Below are positions 44,819-56,582 of a stretch of 64,000 bases of DNA, piece by piece (the stretch's first letter is position 1; every line of letters starts with the position of its first letter). The position numbers were made by a program, and so were the translations under genes. This DNA is from DATIRA01 sp963766505 (GTDB lineage: Bacteria; Pseudomonadota; Gammaproteobacteria; Steroidobacterales; Steroidobacteraceae): the NCBI GenBank assembly GCA_963766505.1, contig CAVYAL010000005.1:1-64000 (forward strand), given 5' to 3'. Below the pieces are notes generated by a model that was not told the DNA's origin, ran no database searches, and saw only the letters and a program-made list of their open reading frames with translations.

Positions 44819-45418
44819 TCAGCCAGTGCTCGTCGGGCTGCGCACGTGCTGCAGGACTTCCTGCACGAGCCGTAAACGCTCGACCGGGTCGGATTGCTCG
44901 AGGCAGAGCTGCTTTTCCGCGAGGTCGATGGGCAGGATTTCGACGAAACGGTTGGTAACCCAGCCGGCGTCGTCCAGGCGCCGCTCCAGGTCCTCGTAGA
45001 GCCGCCCCAGATCGTCGAGAACTCCCGACAGTATGGTCGCCATCGGCCGGTATTGCTCCGGCAATGGCACTTCGTTCTCTTCGGGCAGGATCTCGATATC
45101 AGCGACGTTGAGGCCGTCCGGTTCGCGGTGCGATGACAGTACGCGAAAGCGCTGCTCGCCGCGCGCCGTCACGCCCAGCAGACCGTCACTGCCCTGGTAC
45201 CAGTCGACAATCCGTGCCAGCGTGCCGATATCGTAGGTTTCGGCCGGCCCGACCTCACCGCCCTCGCGAATCAGTACGACGCCGAAAGGACTCTCGTCTT
45301 TCATGCACCGGCCGATCATGTCCAGGTAGCGCGCCTCGAAGATCCTTAACGGCAACGGGCCGCCGGGAAACAGCACCGTATTAAGGGGAAAAAGGGGTAC
45401 GCGCACGCCACTCGCCAT
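44819..45418 (-). CDS. LON-substrate-binding-domain protein
   Basis: 199 residues, intact. Contains only the N-terminal (LON/PUA-like) domain of Lon protease: VPLFPLNTVLFPGGPLPLRI, FEARYLDMIGRCMKDESPFG, GTLARIVDWYQGSDGLLGVT, ARGEQRFRVLSS, then a C-terminal helical part (RRLDDAGWVTNRFVEILPID, EKQLCLEQSDPVERL). No ATPase or protease domain. Such stand-alone proteins are widespread in gammaproteobacteria and of unsettled function. A GGGGAAA run precedes the ATG. It converges on hemL with only 3 bases between stops. Confidence 0.85.
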   Translation of the reverse strand: MASGVRVPLFPLNTVLFPGGPLPLRIFEARYLDMIGRCMKDESPFGVVLIREGGEVGPAETYDIGTLARIVDWYQGSDGLLGVTARGEQRFRVLSSHREPDGLNVADIEILPEENEVPLPEQYRPMATILSGVLDDLGRLYEDLERRLDDAGWVTNRFVEILPIDLAEKQLCLEQSDPVERLRLVQEVLQHVRSPTSTG

Positions 45419-45502
45419 CGATGAGTTTCCCCTGATTATAGCCCCGCGACGGCGTTCGGCGAGCGACCAGGGAGCAGCCTCGCCGCACTGCGACGTCTGC
45501 GC

Positions 45503-45579
45503 GCCTGGTTCGGGTGTCTGTCTCCGGGCTGCTCGCTTCGCTCGCCTGAGGCCTCGGAGACAGACGCCCCGAACCAGGC
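45503..45579. repeat. Imperfect intergenic palindrome, 24-base arms
   Basis: The left arm 45,503-45,526 (GCCTGGTTCGGGTGTCTGTC...) and right arm 45,555-45,579 are inverted copies with two differences, around a 28-base loop. It lies between the starts of two divergently placed minus-strand genes (upstream of the LON gene, downstream of mpl). With the next palindrome it fills an otherwise empty 324-base gap (45,419-45,742). It has no T-run, so it is not a simple terminator. Resembles a dispersed REP-type element. Confidence 0.65.
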
Positions 45580-45605
45580 TCCATCGAGTCGTTCGTTTGC
45601 GGCCG

Positions 45606-45687
45606 GGCGGGCGCCCCGGCGTTTGTCGACCGAAGTAAAGCGCAGCGCAGCGAGCCATGAGGGAGACAAATGACTGGGGCGCCCGCC
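45606..45687. repeat. Second intergenic palindrome with GGCGGGCGCCCC arms
   Basis: Perfect 12-base inverted arms at 45,606-45,617 and 45,676-45,687, with an inner pair TTTGTC (45,622-45,627) and GACAAA (45,665-45,670). The loop holds a GCGCAGCGCAGCGAGCCATG stretch. It adjoins the previous palindrome; together they look like one composite repeat unit rather than regulatory sites. Confidence 0.6.
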
Positions 45688-45742
45688 GAATCGCGCGCGT
45701 TAAGGAGTGAAATTCGGGCGGCGCGCTGGATCGAGGGACGAA

Positions 45743-47113
45743 TCAGCCGCTGCGCGTGCGCTGCAGGACCGCGGTGAGTGTCTGCCGTGCGCCGCCGAAA
45801 CCGCCGTTGCTCATGAACACCACCTGGTCGCCGGCGAGCACGCGGGTCGACATGTCGTTCACGAGCTCGTCGTAGTCACGGAATGCGCGCAGCTTCTTGC
45901 CGAGCGGCGCGAGTGCCGCGTCGAAGTCCTCGCGCATTTCCGCGGGACGGTACATCCAGACCAGGTCCGCCTGCTCGAGGGACTCCGCGAGTTCACGATT
46001 GTGAACGCCGAGCTTCATCGTGTTCGAACGCGGCTCGATTGCTACGACGAGGCGGTTACCCGGATAGCGCCGCTTCATGGCCGCAATCGTGCGCCTGATC
46101 GCGGTCGGATGATGGGCGAAATCGTCGTAAATCGCGATGTCGCCCACCGTGGCGGTACGTTCCATGCGCCGCTTGACGCCTTCGAACCGCGACAACGCGT
46201 CCACCGCCTGCGCAAGCTCTACCCCAGCCGAGTGCGCGGCCGCGACGGCGGCCAGGGCGTTCTCGAGATTGTGCGAACCGCCGAGCTGCCAGCGCGACTC
46301 GGCCGAGTGGCCGCGAGGGTCGCTGACACGAATGCGGCGTTCGGTGGCATCGACGAATTCCCCGCGCCAGTCGGCCCCCTCTTCCAGCGAAAATGACTCC
46401 GTCGGTGTCCAGCACCCCATGTCGACGACGGCCGCGAGATTCCTGTCGGCTGCGTTCATCACGATGCGGCCGGACCCGGGAACGGTTCGCAGCAGCTGGT
46501 GAAACTGCCACGAGATTGCATCCAGGTCCTTGTAGATGTCGGCGTGATCGTATTCGAGATTATTGAGAATCAGTGTCCGCGGCCGGTAATGCACGAACTT
46601 CGCACGCTTGTCGAAAAACGCCGTGTCGTACTCATCGGCCTCGACGACGAAGCAGTCGCCGCCGCCGAAACGCGCTGATACTCCGAAATTGGCGGGTATG
46701 CCGCCGATCAGAAATCCCGGCCGCAGGCCGGCGTCCTCGAGTATCCAGGCCAGCAGGCTCGCGGTCGTGGTCTTGCCGTGGGTGCCTGCCACCGCGAACA
46801 CGTGCCGCCCCCGCAAGACGTTGTCCGCGAGCCACTGCGGACCCGACTGGAAGGGAATATCCCGGTCCAGCATGGCCTCGACGACATCGAACCCGCGGCT
46901 GACCACGTTGCCCACGACGACACAGTCCGGCGGCGATTCGATTTGGTCCGCGTCGAATCCCTCGTGGATGTCGATATCGAGCTTCTTGAGCTGCGTGCTC
47001 ATCGGCGGGTAAACGCCCGCGTCGCAGCCGGTTACTTTGTGCCCGGCCGCCTTCGCCAGCGCCGCTATGCCGCCCATGAAGGTGCCGCAGATGCCGAGGA
47101 TGTGTATGTGCAT
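45743..47113 (-). CDS. mpl: UDP-N-acetylmuramate:L-alanyl-gamma-D-glutamyl-meso-diaminopimelate ligase
   Basis: 456 residues, intact. Recycles peptidoglycan by attaching the murein tripeptide to UDP-MurNAc with ATP. MHIHILGICGTFMGGIAALA is the Mpl form of the Mur N-terminus (I-C-G-T-F-M-G distinguishes it from MurC). AVAGTHGKTTTASLLAWILE is the P-loop, followed by EADEYDTAFFDKRAKFVHYR, ILNNLEYDHADIYKDLDAI, GGSHNLENALAAVAAA, the third-domain FAHHPTAIRRTIAAM and FMSNGGFGG. These are the Mpl-specific versions. Start at the ATG giving HIHILGICG. Followed 8 bases downstream of a small membrane protein gene. Confidence 0.95.
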   Translation of the reverse strand: MHIHILGICGTFMGGIAALAKAAGHKVTGCDAGVYPPMSTQLKKLDIDIHEGFDADQIESPPDCVVVGNVVSRGFDVVEAMLDRDIPFQSGPQWLADNVLRGRHVFAVAGTHGKTTTASLLAWILEDAGLRPGFLIGGIPANFGVSARFGGGDCFVVEADEYDTAFFDKRAKFVHYRPRTLILNNLEYDHADIYKDLDAISWQFHQLLRTVPGSGRIVMNAADRNLAAVVDMGCWTPTESFSLEEGADWRGEFVDATERRIRVSDPRGHSAESRWQLGGSHNLENALAAVAAAHSAGVELAQAVDALSRFEGVKRRMERTATVGDIAIYDDFAHHPTAIRRTIAAMKRRYPGNRLVVAIEPRSNTMKLGVHNRELAESLEQADLVWMYRPAEMREDFDAALAPLGKKLRAFRDYDELVNDMSTRVLAGDQVVFMSNGGFGGARQTLTAVLQRTRSG

Positions 47114-47121
47114 GAAAGAAC

Positions 47122-47625
47122 TCAGGATGCGGTCACCGCCGCCTTGGTAAACGCATACTGTAAAAGGAACACGGCAATTGCAATGACCAGCCCCACGTAC
47201 CACTCACGGCTGATCGCGCGTGAAACGATGTGGCCCTTTACGTAGACCGACCAGAACAGCAGCAGGTCGACGACGATTTCCGCTACCGCCGCGCCCAGCA
47301 GTAGCGACGCCGCAACGAGGCTGGCCACCTGGGCGAAGAAGATGATTGCGCCACAGCCGACGATGGCGGTAAGCGATTGCAACAGCCGGTTGCGGTAGCC
47401 GGCCAGCGTGATCACGACGGCGTAGCAAGCCAGGCTCAGTACCCAGCTTGCCACCAGGACGGCGACGGCCGAGCGGCCGAAGTCCTGGACGACCGCCACC
47501 AGCGCGAGCAGTGGCAGGAACCACATCGCGGTCGCGACGTTCAGCAGCAGCCACGAATACGGGATCGCGTCCGGCCCCTTGCGCAGCGCGACGATCTCGA
47601 AAAGCGTTTTGATGAATGCCTGCAC
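47122..47625 (-). CDS. Small inner-membrane protein of unknown function
   Basis: About 167 residues. Four hydrophobic segments: SWLLLNVATAMWFLPLLALV, AVAVLVASWVLSLACYAVVI, SLTAIVGCGAIIFFAQVASL plus the adjoining AASLLLGAAVAEIVVDLLLF, and YVGLVIAIAVFLLQYAFT. The soluble start is VQAFIKTLFEIVALRKGPDA. The GTG at 47,625 is the best start seen, although no good ribosome site precedes it. It lies just upstream of mpl, so the two are probably co-transcribed. The four-helix layout with a K-G-P-D-x-I-P-Y-S entry resembles small gammaproteobacterial membrane proteins of unknown role; I recognise no named family with certainty. Confidence 0.65.
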   Translation of the reverse strand: MQAFIKTLFEIVALRKGPDAIPYSWLLLNVATAMWFLPLLALVAVVQDFGRSAVAVLVASWVLSLACYAVVITLAGYRNRLLQSLTAIVGCGAIIFFAQVASLVAASLLLGAAVAEIVVDLLLFWSVYVKGHIVSRAISREWYVGLVIAIAVFLLQYAFTKAAVTAS

Positions 47626-47704
47626 GGAGGAAGCACGATTGCCGTCGATGCGACAATGATCGCATGTTAATCTGCCGACCCGAAGTCCGCCCCTGCGACA
47701 GTCA

Positions 47705-48777
47705 ATGCCCGCATTCACATTCGTCGACAAACCCGACACGGTCACCCCCGACCTCGAGGCTCACCCTTACCTCGGGGTGGACACGGAATTCATCCGCGAG
47801 AAGACATTCTTCGCGCAGCTCTGCCTGTTGCAGGTGGCAACGCCGGAGCGCTGTATTGCATCGACCCGCTCACCGGCAATTCGATGCAGCGGTTCTGGGA
47901 CGAGACCTTCCGCAAGACGTGGGTCGTCCATTCCGCCCGCCAGGACATCGAGGTCGTCTTCCAGGGTGCCGGCGCGATGCCCGGTGACCTCTTCGATACA
48001 CAGATCGCGGCCGGCCTGCTCGGCATGCAGCCGCAGATTGGTTACGCAGGCCTGGTAAAAGCGCTTTTCGACGTCGAAATCCCAAAATCGCACACGCGCG
48101 CGGACTGGTCGCAGCGCCCGCTCCCGGACGCACTGCTGCATTATGCCGTCGAGGACGTCGAGCACCTGCTGCCGGCTTACGAGTTGCTCGTTGACCGTCT
48201 CGAAAAGGCCGGCAGGAAAGGATGGGCAGAGGAGGATTCCCGGCTGCTGCTGGACGCGTCGCTGTACGCGTTCGACGAAGCCCAGGCGATAGAGCGGCTC
48301 AAGGGGGCGCGAAACATGCGCGGACGACGACGGTCGGCAGCCGAGCGGCTCGCCGTGTGGCGGGAGGCGGAGGCCGCGCGCCGCAACCGGCCGCGCCAGT
48401 GGATTCTCCGGGACAGCGCATTGCTCGAAATCGCCCAGCAGCTGCCGGAAACAACGGCAGCCCTGCGTGCTGTCGACGGCCTGCCCGACAAGCTCGCGAG
48501 CCGCGCCGGCGAGGAATTACTGGACGTCGTGGCGCAATCGGCGCAGGACAATCACGACTACCGGCCCCCGCCACTGCCGAACGAGCAGCAGAAGAAGTTG
48601 CTGAAGGCCATGCAGGCGGCCGTCACGAAGTGCGCGGACGCGCTCGGGATCAGCCCGGAGCTGGTCGCATCGCGCAAGGAGTTGTCGGCCGCAATCCTGT
48701 CGGGCGACACCGATTCACGCGTGTTCCGGGGCTGGCGCCGGCCACTGATCGGCGAACGGCTGCTGCAGCTCCTATAA
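47705..48777 (+). CDS. rnd: Ribonuclease D (one frameshift)
   Basis: 3'-5' exoribonuclease that trims tRNA precursors. The DEDD exonuclease motifs are visible: GVDTEFIRE (D, E), HSARQDIEVVF (D), and HYAVEDVEHL (Y and D of the DEDDy type). DTQIAAGLLG lies between. Two HRDC-type helical domains follow (LYAFDEAQAIERLKGARNM, AAERLAVWREAEAARRNRP, ILRDSALLEIAQQLPET and the C-terminal ISPELVASRKELSAAIL). About 357 residues. One break near 47,845 separates QVATPE from ALYCIDPLTG. Its TAA overlaps the convergent adk stop. Confidence 0.92.
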
Positions 48778-49411
48778 CGCCCCTACGAGCCTCTCGTAAA
48801 CCTCGTCGACCGTACCCTGGGCGTCGATGGTTTTGAGCTTGCCGCGCTGCCGGTAGTAATCGATGACGGGCTCGGTTTGCTCCCTGTAGACGTCGAGCCG
48901 GCTGCGGATCGTCTGCTCGTTGTCATCCTCGCGCTGGATGAGTTCGCCGCCCGCGTTCAGGCACTCGTCGATCTCCTCCTGCGACGAAAAATGGATGTTC
49001 AGGAGCTTGCCGGTCAGGGAACAGGTCCGGCGGCCGGTCAGGCGTTTCATCAGGATATCGAAGTCGACGTCCATGAGCACGGCGGCATCCAGCGGCACCT
49101 CGAGTTCGTCGAGCAGTTCCTCGAGGTCGGAGGCCTGCTGCCTCGTGCGCGGGAAGCCGTCGAGTATGAAGCCGTCGGCTGCGTCCGGCTTGCCGAGGCG
49201 CTCGCTGATGATGCCCAGCATGATGTCGTCGGAAACGAGCTTGCCCGCTTCCATGATTTCCTTCGCCCTGGCACCGAAGCGAGTACCGGCAGCAACCGCT
49301 TCACGCAGCATGTCGCCCGTCGATATCTGCGGAATATTCCTGTCGGCTATCGAGTTTCTTGGCTTGCGTGCCCTTCCCCGACCCTGGCGCACCCAGCAAA
49401 ACAATTCGCAT
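48772..49411 (-). CDS. adk: Adenylate kinase (one frameshift)
   Basis: Interconverts ATP+AMP and two ADP. The N-terminus MRIVLLGAPGSGKGTQAKKL is the P-loop. After a break near 49,350 it continues IPQISTGDMLREAVAAGT, DDIMLGIISERL, GFILDGFPRTRQQASDLEEL (the D-G-F-P-R-T signature), RLTGRRTCSLTGKLLNIHFS and the C-terminal YREQTEPVIDYYRQRGKL. The lid is of the long form (D-D-N-E-Q-T-I-R-S-R-L), with just one cysteine, so it is the non-zinc type. About 213 residues. GGAAG precedes the ATG. Confidence 0.94.
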
Positions 49412-49584
49412 TTTTCTTCCCGAAACGATTCAAAGAAGGCAACCGGGCCGATGTCCCGGTTGCCTGGCGACGCTACCGGCAACAGCGCGCGAGGTCAATT
49501 CGACTAAGGCCGCACCCGTGATCCCGGCGCAGCTTTCCGTTATGCTGTGGCGCCTTCAGAACACCAGCCAGAGGAAGCCGAAGG

Positions 49585-50854
49585 ATGCCCGCAATGAAAC
49601 GCGTTTTATGCCCAGTCCGGCGGTGTCACGGCCGTGATCAACGCTACTGCCTGCGGCGTGATCGAGACCGCCAGGAAACACCGCGGCAAGATCGCCAACG
49701 TCTATGCCGGCCGCAACGGCATCATCGGCGCGCTGACCGAAGACATGATCGACACGAACAAGGAGTCGGCGCAGCACGATTGCGGCACTGCGGCACACGC
49801 CCGGCGGCGCGTTCGGATCGGCACGCTACAAGCTCAAGGGCATCGAGGAGAACCGAGCCGAGTACGAGCGGCTGATCGAGGTATTCCGCGCCCATGACAT
49901 CGGCTATTTCTTCTATAACGGCGGCAATGACTCGATGGATACTGCGCACAAGGTATCCCGATCTCCAGAAAGATGGGCTTTCCGGTCACTTGCTCGGGGT
50001 CCCGAAAACCGTCGACAACGACCTGCCGGTCACCGACAACTGCCCGGGATTCGGCTCGGTCGCCAAGTACGTGGCCGTTTCGACGCAGGAAGCCGCGCTC
50101 GACGTGCTGTCGATGGCGAAGACGTCGACCAAGGTCTTCATTCTCGAGGTCATGGGACGACATGCCGGCTGGATCGCAGCGGCAGGGGGGCTCGCCGGCA
50201 GCAAACGCCGGGAGATGCGCCGCACATCATCCTGTTTCCCGGAGGTACCGTTCGACAAGCAGAGCTTTCTCAGGCAGGGTCGCGATTGCGTGAAGCGATA
50301 CGACTATTGCGTCATCGTCGTCAGCGAGGGCGCACGTTACCGGAACGGCAAGTTTCTCGCCGAAGCGGGCACGCGGGACGCGTTCGGCCACGCTCAGCTC
50401 GGCGGCGTCGCGCCGTCGTGGCGCAGCATGGTGCGCGACAACCTCGGCTACAAGTACCACTATGCGGTCGCCGACTACCTGCAGCGCTCGGCCCGGCACA
50501 TCGCGTCGACAACCGACGTCAAGCAGGCCTACGCGGTGGGCAAGGCCGCGGTCGAGTTCGCCCTGCAGGGCAAGACGGCGGTCATGCCGGTCATCAAGCG
50601 CGTCTCGGACAAGCCTTATCGCTGGCGAATCGGCAAAGCGCCGCTCGTCCCGGGTCGCCAATAAGGAAAAGATGCTGCCGCGCGACTTCATCACCAAAGA
50701 CGGCTTCGGCATCACCGACGGCGGCGCGACGCTATCTCGCAGCCGCTGATCCTCGGCGAGGATTATCCGCCGTACGTCAACGGGTTACCGAACTACGTGG
50801 CGCTCAAGAACGTTCCGGTGATGCCTGCAGCTCAGCGACAAATTTGTGGTATGA
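49585..50854 (+). CDS. pfp: Pyrophosphate-dependent 6-phosphofructokinase (frameshifted)
   Basis: Phosphorylates fructose 6-phosphate with pyrophosphate, reversibly. FYAQSGGVTAVINATACGVI, VYAGRNGIIGALTEDMIDTN, the phosphoryl-donor motif YFFYNGGNDSMDTAHKVS, GVPKTVDNDLPVTDNCPGFG, STKVFILEVMGRHAGWIAAA and IVVSEGARYRNGKFLAEA are visible. The G-G-N-D-S motif (D in place of the glycine of ATP enzymes) and the K-T-V-D-N-D loop mark the PPi-using type. It ends LQLSDKFVV at TGA 50,852. Breaks lie at about 49,602, 49,790, 49,965, 50,210, 50,420, 50,660 and 50,735. Just upstream of a proton-pumping pyrophosphatase. Confidence 0.9.
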
Positions 50855-50855
50855 T
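50847..50855 (+). promoter_or_regulatory. Extended -10 promoter element at the end of pfp, reading toward hppA
   Basis: TGG directly precedes TATGAT (extended -10 form TGnTATnAT), followed by a GCGCGCC discriminator-like stretch. It overlaps the pfp stop codon and lies about 170 bases before hppA. No clear -35 is present, which extended -10 promoters tolerate. It could give hppA independent expression. Confidence 0.45.
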
Positions 50856-51026
50856 GCGCGCCCGGTCGGGGGTCGGCCTTCGAAAAATATTGGGGAACAG
50901 CAGCCCGTCGGCCGACAATTCAGAACGCGCTCGATACACAAGCAGCGAAGCCGGCATCACATCGGTTCGGCAGGCGGCGAATTCGTTCGATCCGCAAGCT
51001 CAATCGAAAAGTCGGGAGACAATCTA

Positions 51027-53074
<2,048 letters not shown>

Positions 53075-53100
53075 TCGGCTGCGGAAACGGGTACAAGAAA

Positions 53101-53130
53101 CCGCCCGGCGATTGCCGGGCGGTTTTTTTT
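53101..53130 (+). terminator. Rho-independent terminator of hppA
   Basis: Perfect 9-base stem CCGCCCGGC / GCCGGGCGG with a GATT loop, followed by eight T. It lies 27 bases after the hppA stop. Confidence 0.95.
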
Positions 53131-53149
53131 GGGGGGAAATCCTCACTGC

Positions 53150-53197
53150 AGGAGCGGCCCTGGGCCCGCGAACTGTCGCGCTTCGAGAACCGCTCCT
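53150..53197. repeat. REP-like palindrome overlapping the end of the GGDEF/EAL gene
   Basis: AGGAGCGG (53,150-53,157) and CCGCTCCT (53,190-53,197) are inverted, with an inner CGCG-AACTGT-CGCG palindrome (53,167-53,180). The AGGAGCGGCCCTGGGCC style is that of REP elements common in Pseudomonas and Xanthomonadales. The stop codon of the GGDEF/EAL gene (53,196-53,198) is partly inside the right arm. Confidence 0.6.
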
Positions 53198-55523
53198 ACG
53201 GGTTGAGCATGCGATGCGTACCGGTGCCCGTGGAGCCCAGGATCACGGGCCGGTCGACAAAGTAACCCTGCACGTAGTCGACACCGACGTCCCTTAACCA
53301 GTCGAAGTCCTCCTGGCGTTCGACCTGCTCTGCAACGATTCGGAACTCCATGGTACGGGCCAATTTGATCATCGCGGCCACCATCTCCTGGTTCACCTCA
53401 TCGGTCTGTACGTTGTGCGTGTACATCCCGTCTATCTTGAGATAGTCGACCGGCAGGTGCTTGAGACTGGAGAACGAGCCCATGCCGCTGCCGAAGTCGT
53501 CCAGCGAGAATTCGCAGCCGATCCCGTGGAGCACCTCGATGAAGCGCTGCGCCTGCTTCACGTTCTCCAGGATTGCTCGCTCCGTGACTTCGAAACAGAT
53601 CATCGACGGTGCGACACCGGTGCGGTCGAGCGCGTCCACGACGAATCCGAGGAATGCATCGTCGGCGATGGTCTGGCCGGAGAGGTTGATCGCGCAGCTG
53701 CGGTGGCCGGCAATCTTCAGTTCCCCGCTCGCAATCGCGATCAGCGTCGCATTCACGACCCAGCGATCGATCTGCGGCATTAGCTGGTAGCGCTGCGCGG
53801 GACGCAGGAAATCGGCAGTCTCGGACTCTCTGCCGCGGCCCGGGAGCCTGATGAGCACCTCCACCGCGGGCCCGGAGTCGGCGCCGCGGGCCATAGCGAT
53901 GATCGGCTGCACCGCGAGTTCGAAGGAATCGTCGTGCAGCGCTGCCTGCAGTTCGCGCAACCAGCGGATATCGCCGCGCTCCCTCGCAACGGCCTCATCC
54001 CGTGCCGAATAAATGTGGACCTTGCCCCGCCCTTCCTGCTTGGCAACGTAGCATGCCGAATCCGCGGCACTCATGACGTCCTGCACGGTGCCGCTGACAT
54101 GGCTGATCTCGACGAGGCCGATGGATATGCCGATATTGAAAATCTTGTCCTTCCAGACAAAACGGTAGTCGGCGACGGCATTGCAGATATCCATCGCGAT
54201 CTGCCGCGCCTTGTCGATCGGACAGCCGATCAGCAGCGCACCAAACTCGTCGCCGCCCAGCCTTCCCACGTAGTCCGAATCACGCACCTGCTCCTTGATG
54301 AGCGTCGCAACCTCGCGAAGCATGTTGTCCCCGGCAAGGTGGCCGCAACTGTCGTTGACGGCCTTGAAACGATCGAGGTCCATGTAGAAAAGCATGTGCA
54401 CGGCTTCTTCCGTATGTGCCGAATCCATCGCTTCGTCCAGGCGGCGTTCGAATTCGCGGCGGTTGATCAGCCCGGTCAGCGGGTCGTGAGTGGCCTGGTA
54501 GCTCATCCTGCGCGTCAGGCCGCGCAGTTCCGCGACGTCGTGGAAGACGACGACGGAGCCTGAAATGCTCTCACCCGGACCGCGAATCGGCGATGCCGAC
54601 AGCTCGACCGAATGCTCGTGCTCGCCGTCCTGCGTCACCATGACTGCGCGGCGACCCATGTTGACCCGGCGGCGCATCGCGAGGCAGCGTTCGACCGGGT
54701 CGCCGAGCGGGCGCCGGTCGGAATCGTCGACGAGCGTGAACAGTTCGCCGACCTTGTGTCCCGCGGCATCTTCCCGGCTTGTGCCGATCAGCGTTTCCGC
54801 GGCGCGGTTCATGTAGTCGATGTGGCCGTCGTTGTCCGTGGTGATGATGCCTTCGCCGATGGACTCGAGCGTGTACTGCGCTGCACGTTTGCTGCGCGAC
54901 AGGGACACCTCGAGGCTCTTGCGATGGCTGATGTCTCGCGCCACGGTCAGTATCGCCGGTTGTCCGTGAAATTCGATCGTCGAACTCTGCGCCTCGACCC
55001 ACAGGCCAGCCCGTTCGCCATTGATGAGTTGAATCTCGAGCCGCCGGGGGGCCTCCTGGCCTTCGAGGCGGCGTGTGACGGACTTGCGGAACAGCGCCCG
55101 GTAGGCGGGTTTCACGAGATCCACGACATCGCGGCCAACGAGCTGCGCAGGCTCGAGCCCGATGAGCGCCGCCGCCGAATCGTTCGCCAGCCGGATCTTC
55201 TCATCATGAATCAGCACGATCTCCGGCAGCGTCCGCGCGAAGTCGCGAAACAGCCGGTCCCGGCCCTGGATCATCTGGTCACGCTCGCCCAGGGCGTCGA
55301 AAATGCGATTAATGGTAATAGCGAGGTCGGCCATGTCGCGGTTCTCGCCCACGCTCAGGCGGTGACCGACGGACGCATCGCCCGCCACCTCGACCAGTTC
55401 CTTGCGGAACCTGTGGATTCTACTGCGCAGCCGCTGCCGCGCGAGCGCCGCGGTGATGAGCGCAGCCGTCACTGCCAGCAGCAGGAACGCCAGCACAACC
55501 ACGATAAGCGTCATGGAGTCCAT
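53196..55523 (-). CDS. Membrane-anchored PAS-PAS-GGDEF-EAL cyclic-di-GMP protein
   Basis: 775 residues, intact. One N-terminal membrane helix (LIVVVLAFLLLAVTAALITA), then a HAMP-like linker. PAS 1 is about 90-205 (DRLFRDFARTLPEIVLIHDE) and PAS 2 about 215-340 (TLESIGEGIITTDNDGHIDY). The GGDEF domain has the intact GGDEF at 423-427, so it can make c-di-GMP. The EAL domain has EVL (555-557) for EAL; the rest of the catalytic set (INLSG, FEVTE, DDFGSG, LKIDG, AEQVE) is present, so phosphodiesterase activity is plausible. It converges with hppA across a terminator. Signal sensed by the PAS domains unknown. Confidence 0.92.
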   Translation of the reverse strand: MDSMTLIVVVLAFLLLAVTAALITAALARQRLRSRIHRFRKELVEVAGDASVGHRLSVGENRDMADLAITINRIFDALGERDQMIQGRDRLFRDFARTLPEIVLIHDEKIRLANDSAAALIGLEPAQLVGRDVVDLVKPAYRALFRKSVTRRLEGQEAPRRLEIQLINGERAGLWVEAQSSTIEFHGQPAILTVARDISHRKSLEVSLSRSKRAAQYTLESIGEGIITTDNDGHIDYMNRAAETLIGTSREDAAGHKVGELFTLVDDSDRRPLGDPVERCLAMRRRVNMGRRAVMVTQDGEHEHSVELSASPIRGPGESISGSVVVFHDVAELRGLTRRMSYQATHDPLTGLINRREFERRLDEAMDSAHTEEAVHMLFYMDLDRFKAVNDSCGHLAGDNMLREVATLIKEQVRDSDYVGRLGGDEFGALLIGCPIDKARQIAMDICNAVADYRFVWKDKIFNIGISIGLVEISHVSGTVQDVMSAADSACYVAKQEGRGKVHIYSARDEAVARERGDIRWLRELQAALHDDSFELAVQPIIAMARGADSGPAVEVLIRLPGRGRESETADFLRPAQRYQLMPQIDRWVVNATLIAIASGELKIAGHRSCAINLSGQTIADDAFLGFVVDALDRTGVAPSMICFEVTERAILENVKQAQRFIEVLHGIGCEFSLDDFGSGMGSFSSLKHLPVDYLKIDGMYTHNVQTDEVNQEMVAAMIKLARTMEFRIVAEQVERQEDFDWLRDVGVDYVQGYFVDRPVILGSTGTGTHRMLNP

Positions 55524-55803
55524 TCAGGCGCCAATATCGGGGCTCGGAGCCAATGCTGCAAGTTTCAGCTGCAGCGCAAGTGCAGATGCAGTCAGGTTAT
55601 GCCGAATGTGATGCCGCTCATTGATCATTTGTTATTATTGGCCGCCCGACGTCGTCGCCAAGGGCGCGACGTCGAGGTTTGAAGTGCCTTAAGATAGGGC
55701 ATCTGTAAGCATATCCCAGTGGCCGGGGCCGGCTGCCTTGATTCACCATAATTCAGTGGCAGGGCGGCCTGGCGCAACCGGCAAATTCGTGAGCGACTGA
55801 AGC

Positions 55804-56450
55804 ATGAATATCGATTTCGCACGCCAACAAATGATCGACCAGCAGGTCCGCGCATGGACGGTGTTGGATCCCTCCGTACTTGCCGTGCTGTCGGAGGTGG
55901 CGCGCGAGAAATTCGTACCTGGTCCCTACGAGTCCCTGGCCTTCGCCGACACGGAAATCCCGCTCGGGCACGGCGAGTTCATGATGACGCCGACCGTCGA
56001 GGGCCGCGTGTTGCAGGCGCTTGATCTCGACGCAAACGACCACGTACTCGAGATCGGTACCGGCAGTGGCTTCCTGACGGCGTGCCTCGCGAAACTTGCC
56101 GCGACGTGACGAGCATCGATATTCACGAGGATTTCGTACGCGACGCGGCAGGCAAACTCGCCGAGTGCGGGTATCGACAATGTGACCCTGCGAACAATGG
56201 ATGCGACCTCGGAGTTACCTGGCGATCGCTTGACGCGATCGCTGTGACGGGGTCTATCGAGACCTTCGATCCCCGCTTCGTCGACGCGTTGCGGCCCGAC
56301 GGCCGTCTGTTCGTCGTTGTCGGCTCGCCGCCGGTGATGGAAGCATACCTCGTGCGCCGGGCGGCAGCGCCGAGTGGACGAGCGAATCCCTGTTCGAAAC
56401 GACGCTGCCCCCTCGTGCATGGCACGATACCCCCGCAATTCGTCTTCTGA
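55804..56450 (+). CDS. Protein-L-isoaspartate O-methyltransferase family protein (frameshifted)
   Basis: About 215 residues. FARQQMIDQQVRAWTVLDPS, REKFVPGPYESLAFADTEIP, GEFMMTPTVEGRVLQALDL and the SAM motif HVLEIGTGSGFLTACLAKLA are visible, then VTGSIETFDPRFVDALRPDG and a C-terminal ETTLPPLVHG...QFVF. It lacks the K-Y of some Pcm proteins, and the family branch next to tolC in gammaproteobacteria may not repair isoaspartate. ATG at 55,804. Breaks lie at about 56,105, 56,180 and 56,370. The 280 bases upstream, between the divergent GGDEF/EAL start and this ATG, hold no gene. Confidence 0.82.
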
Positions 56451-56582
56451 GATCGCGCCGGCTTGCGTTCGGGCGAAACCACTTCGGCGAGTACCGCATC
56501 TATGATGAAGCGACAGTGGCAGGCCGATCAGCCGAACTTTGACGCCTCGCGCGCGTCGGAAGAGCGCAGGAACATGGATTGA

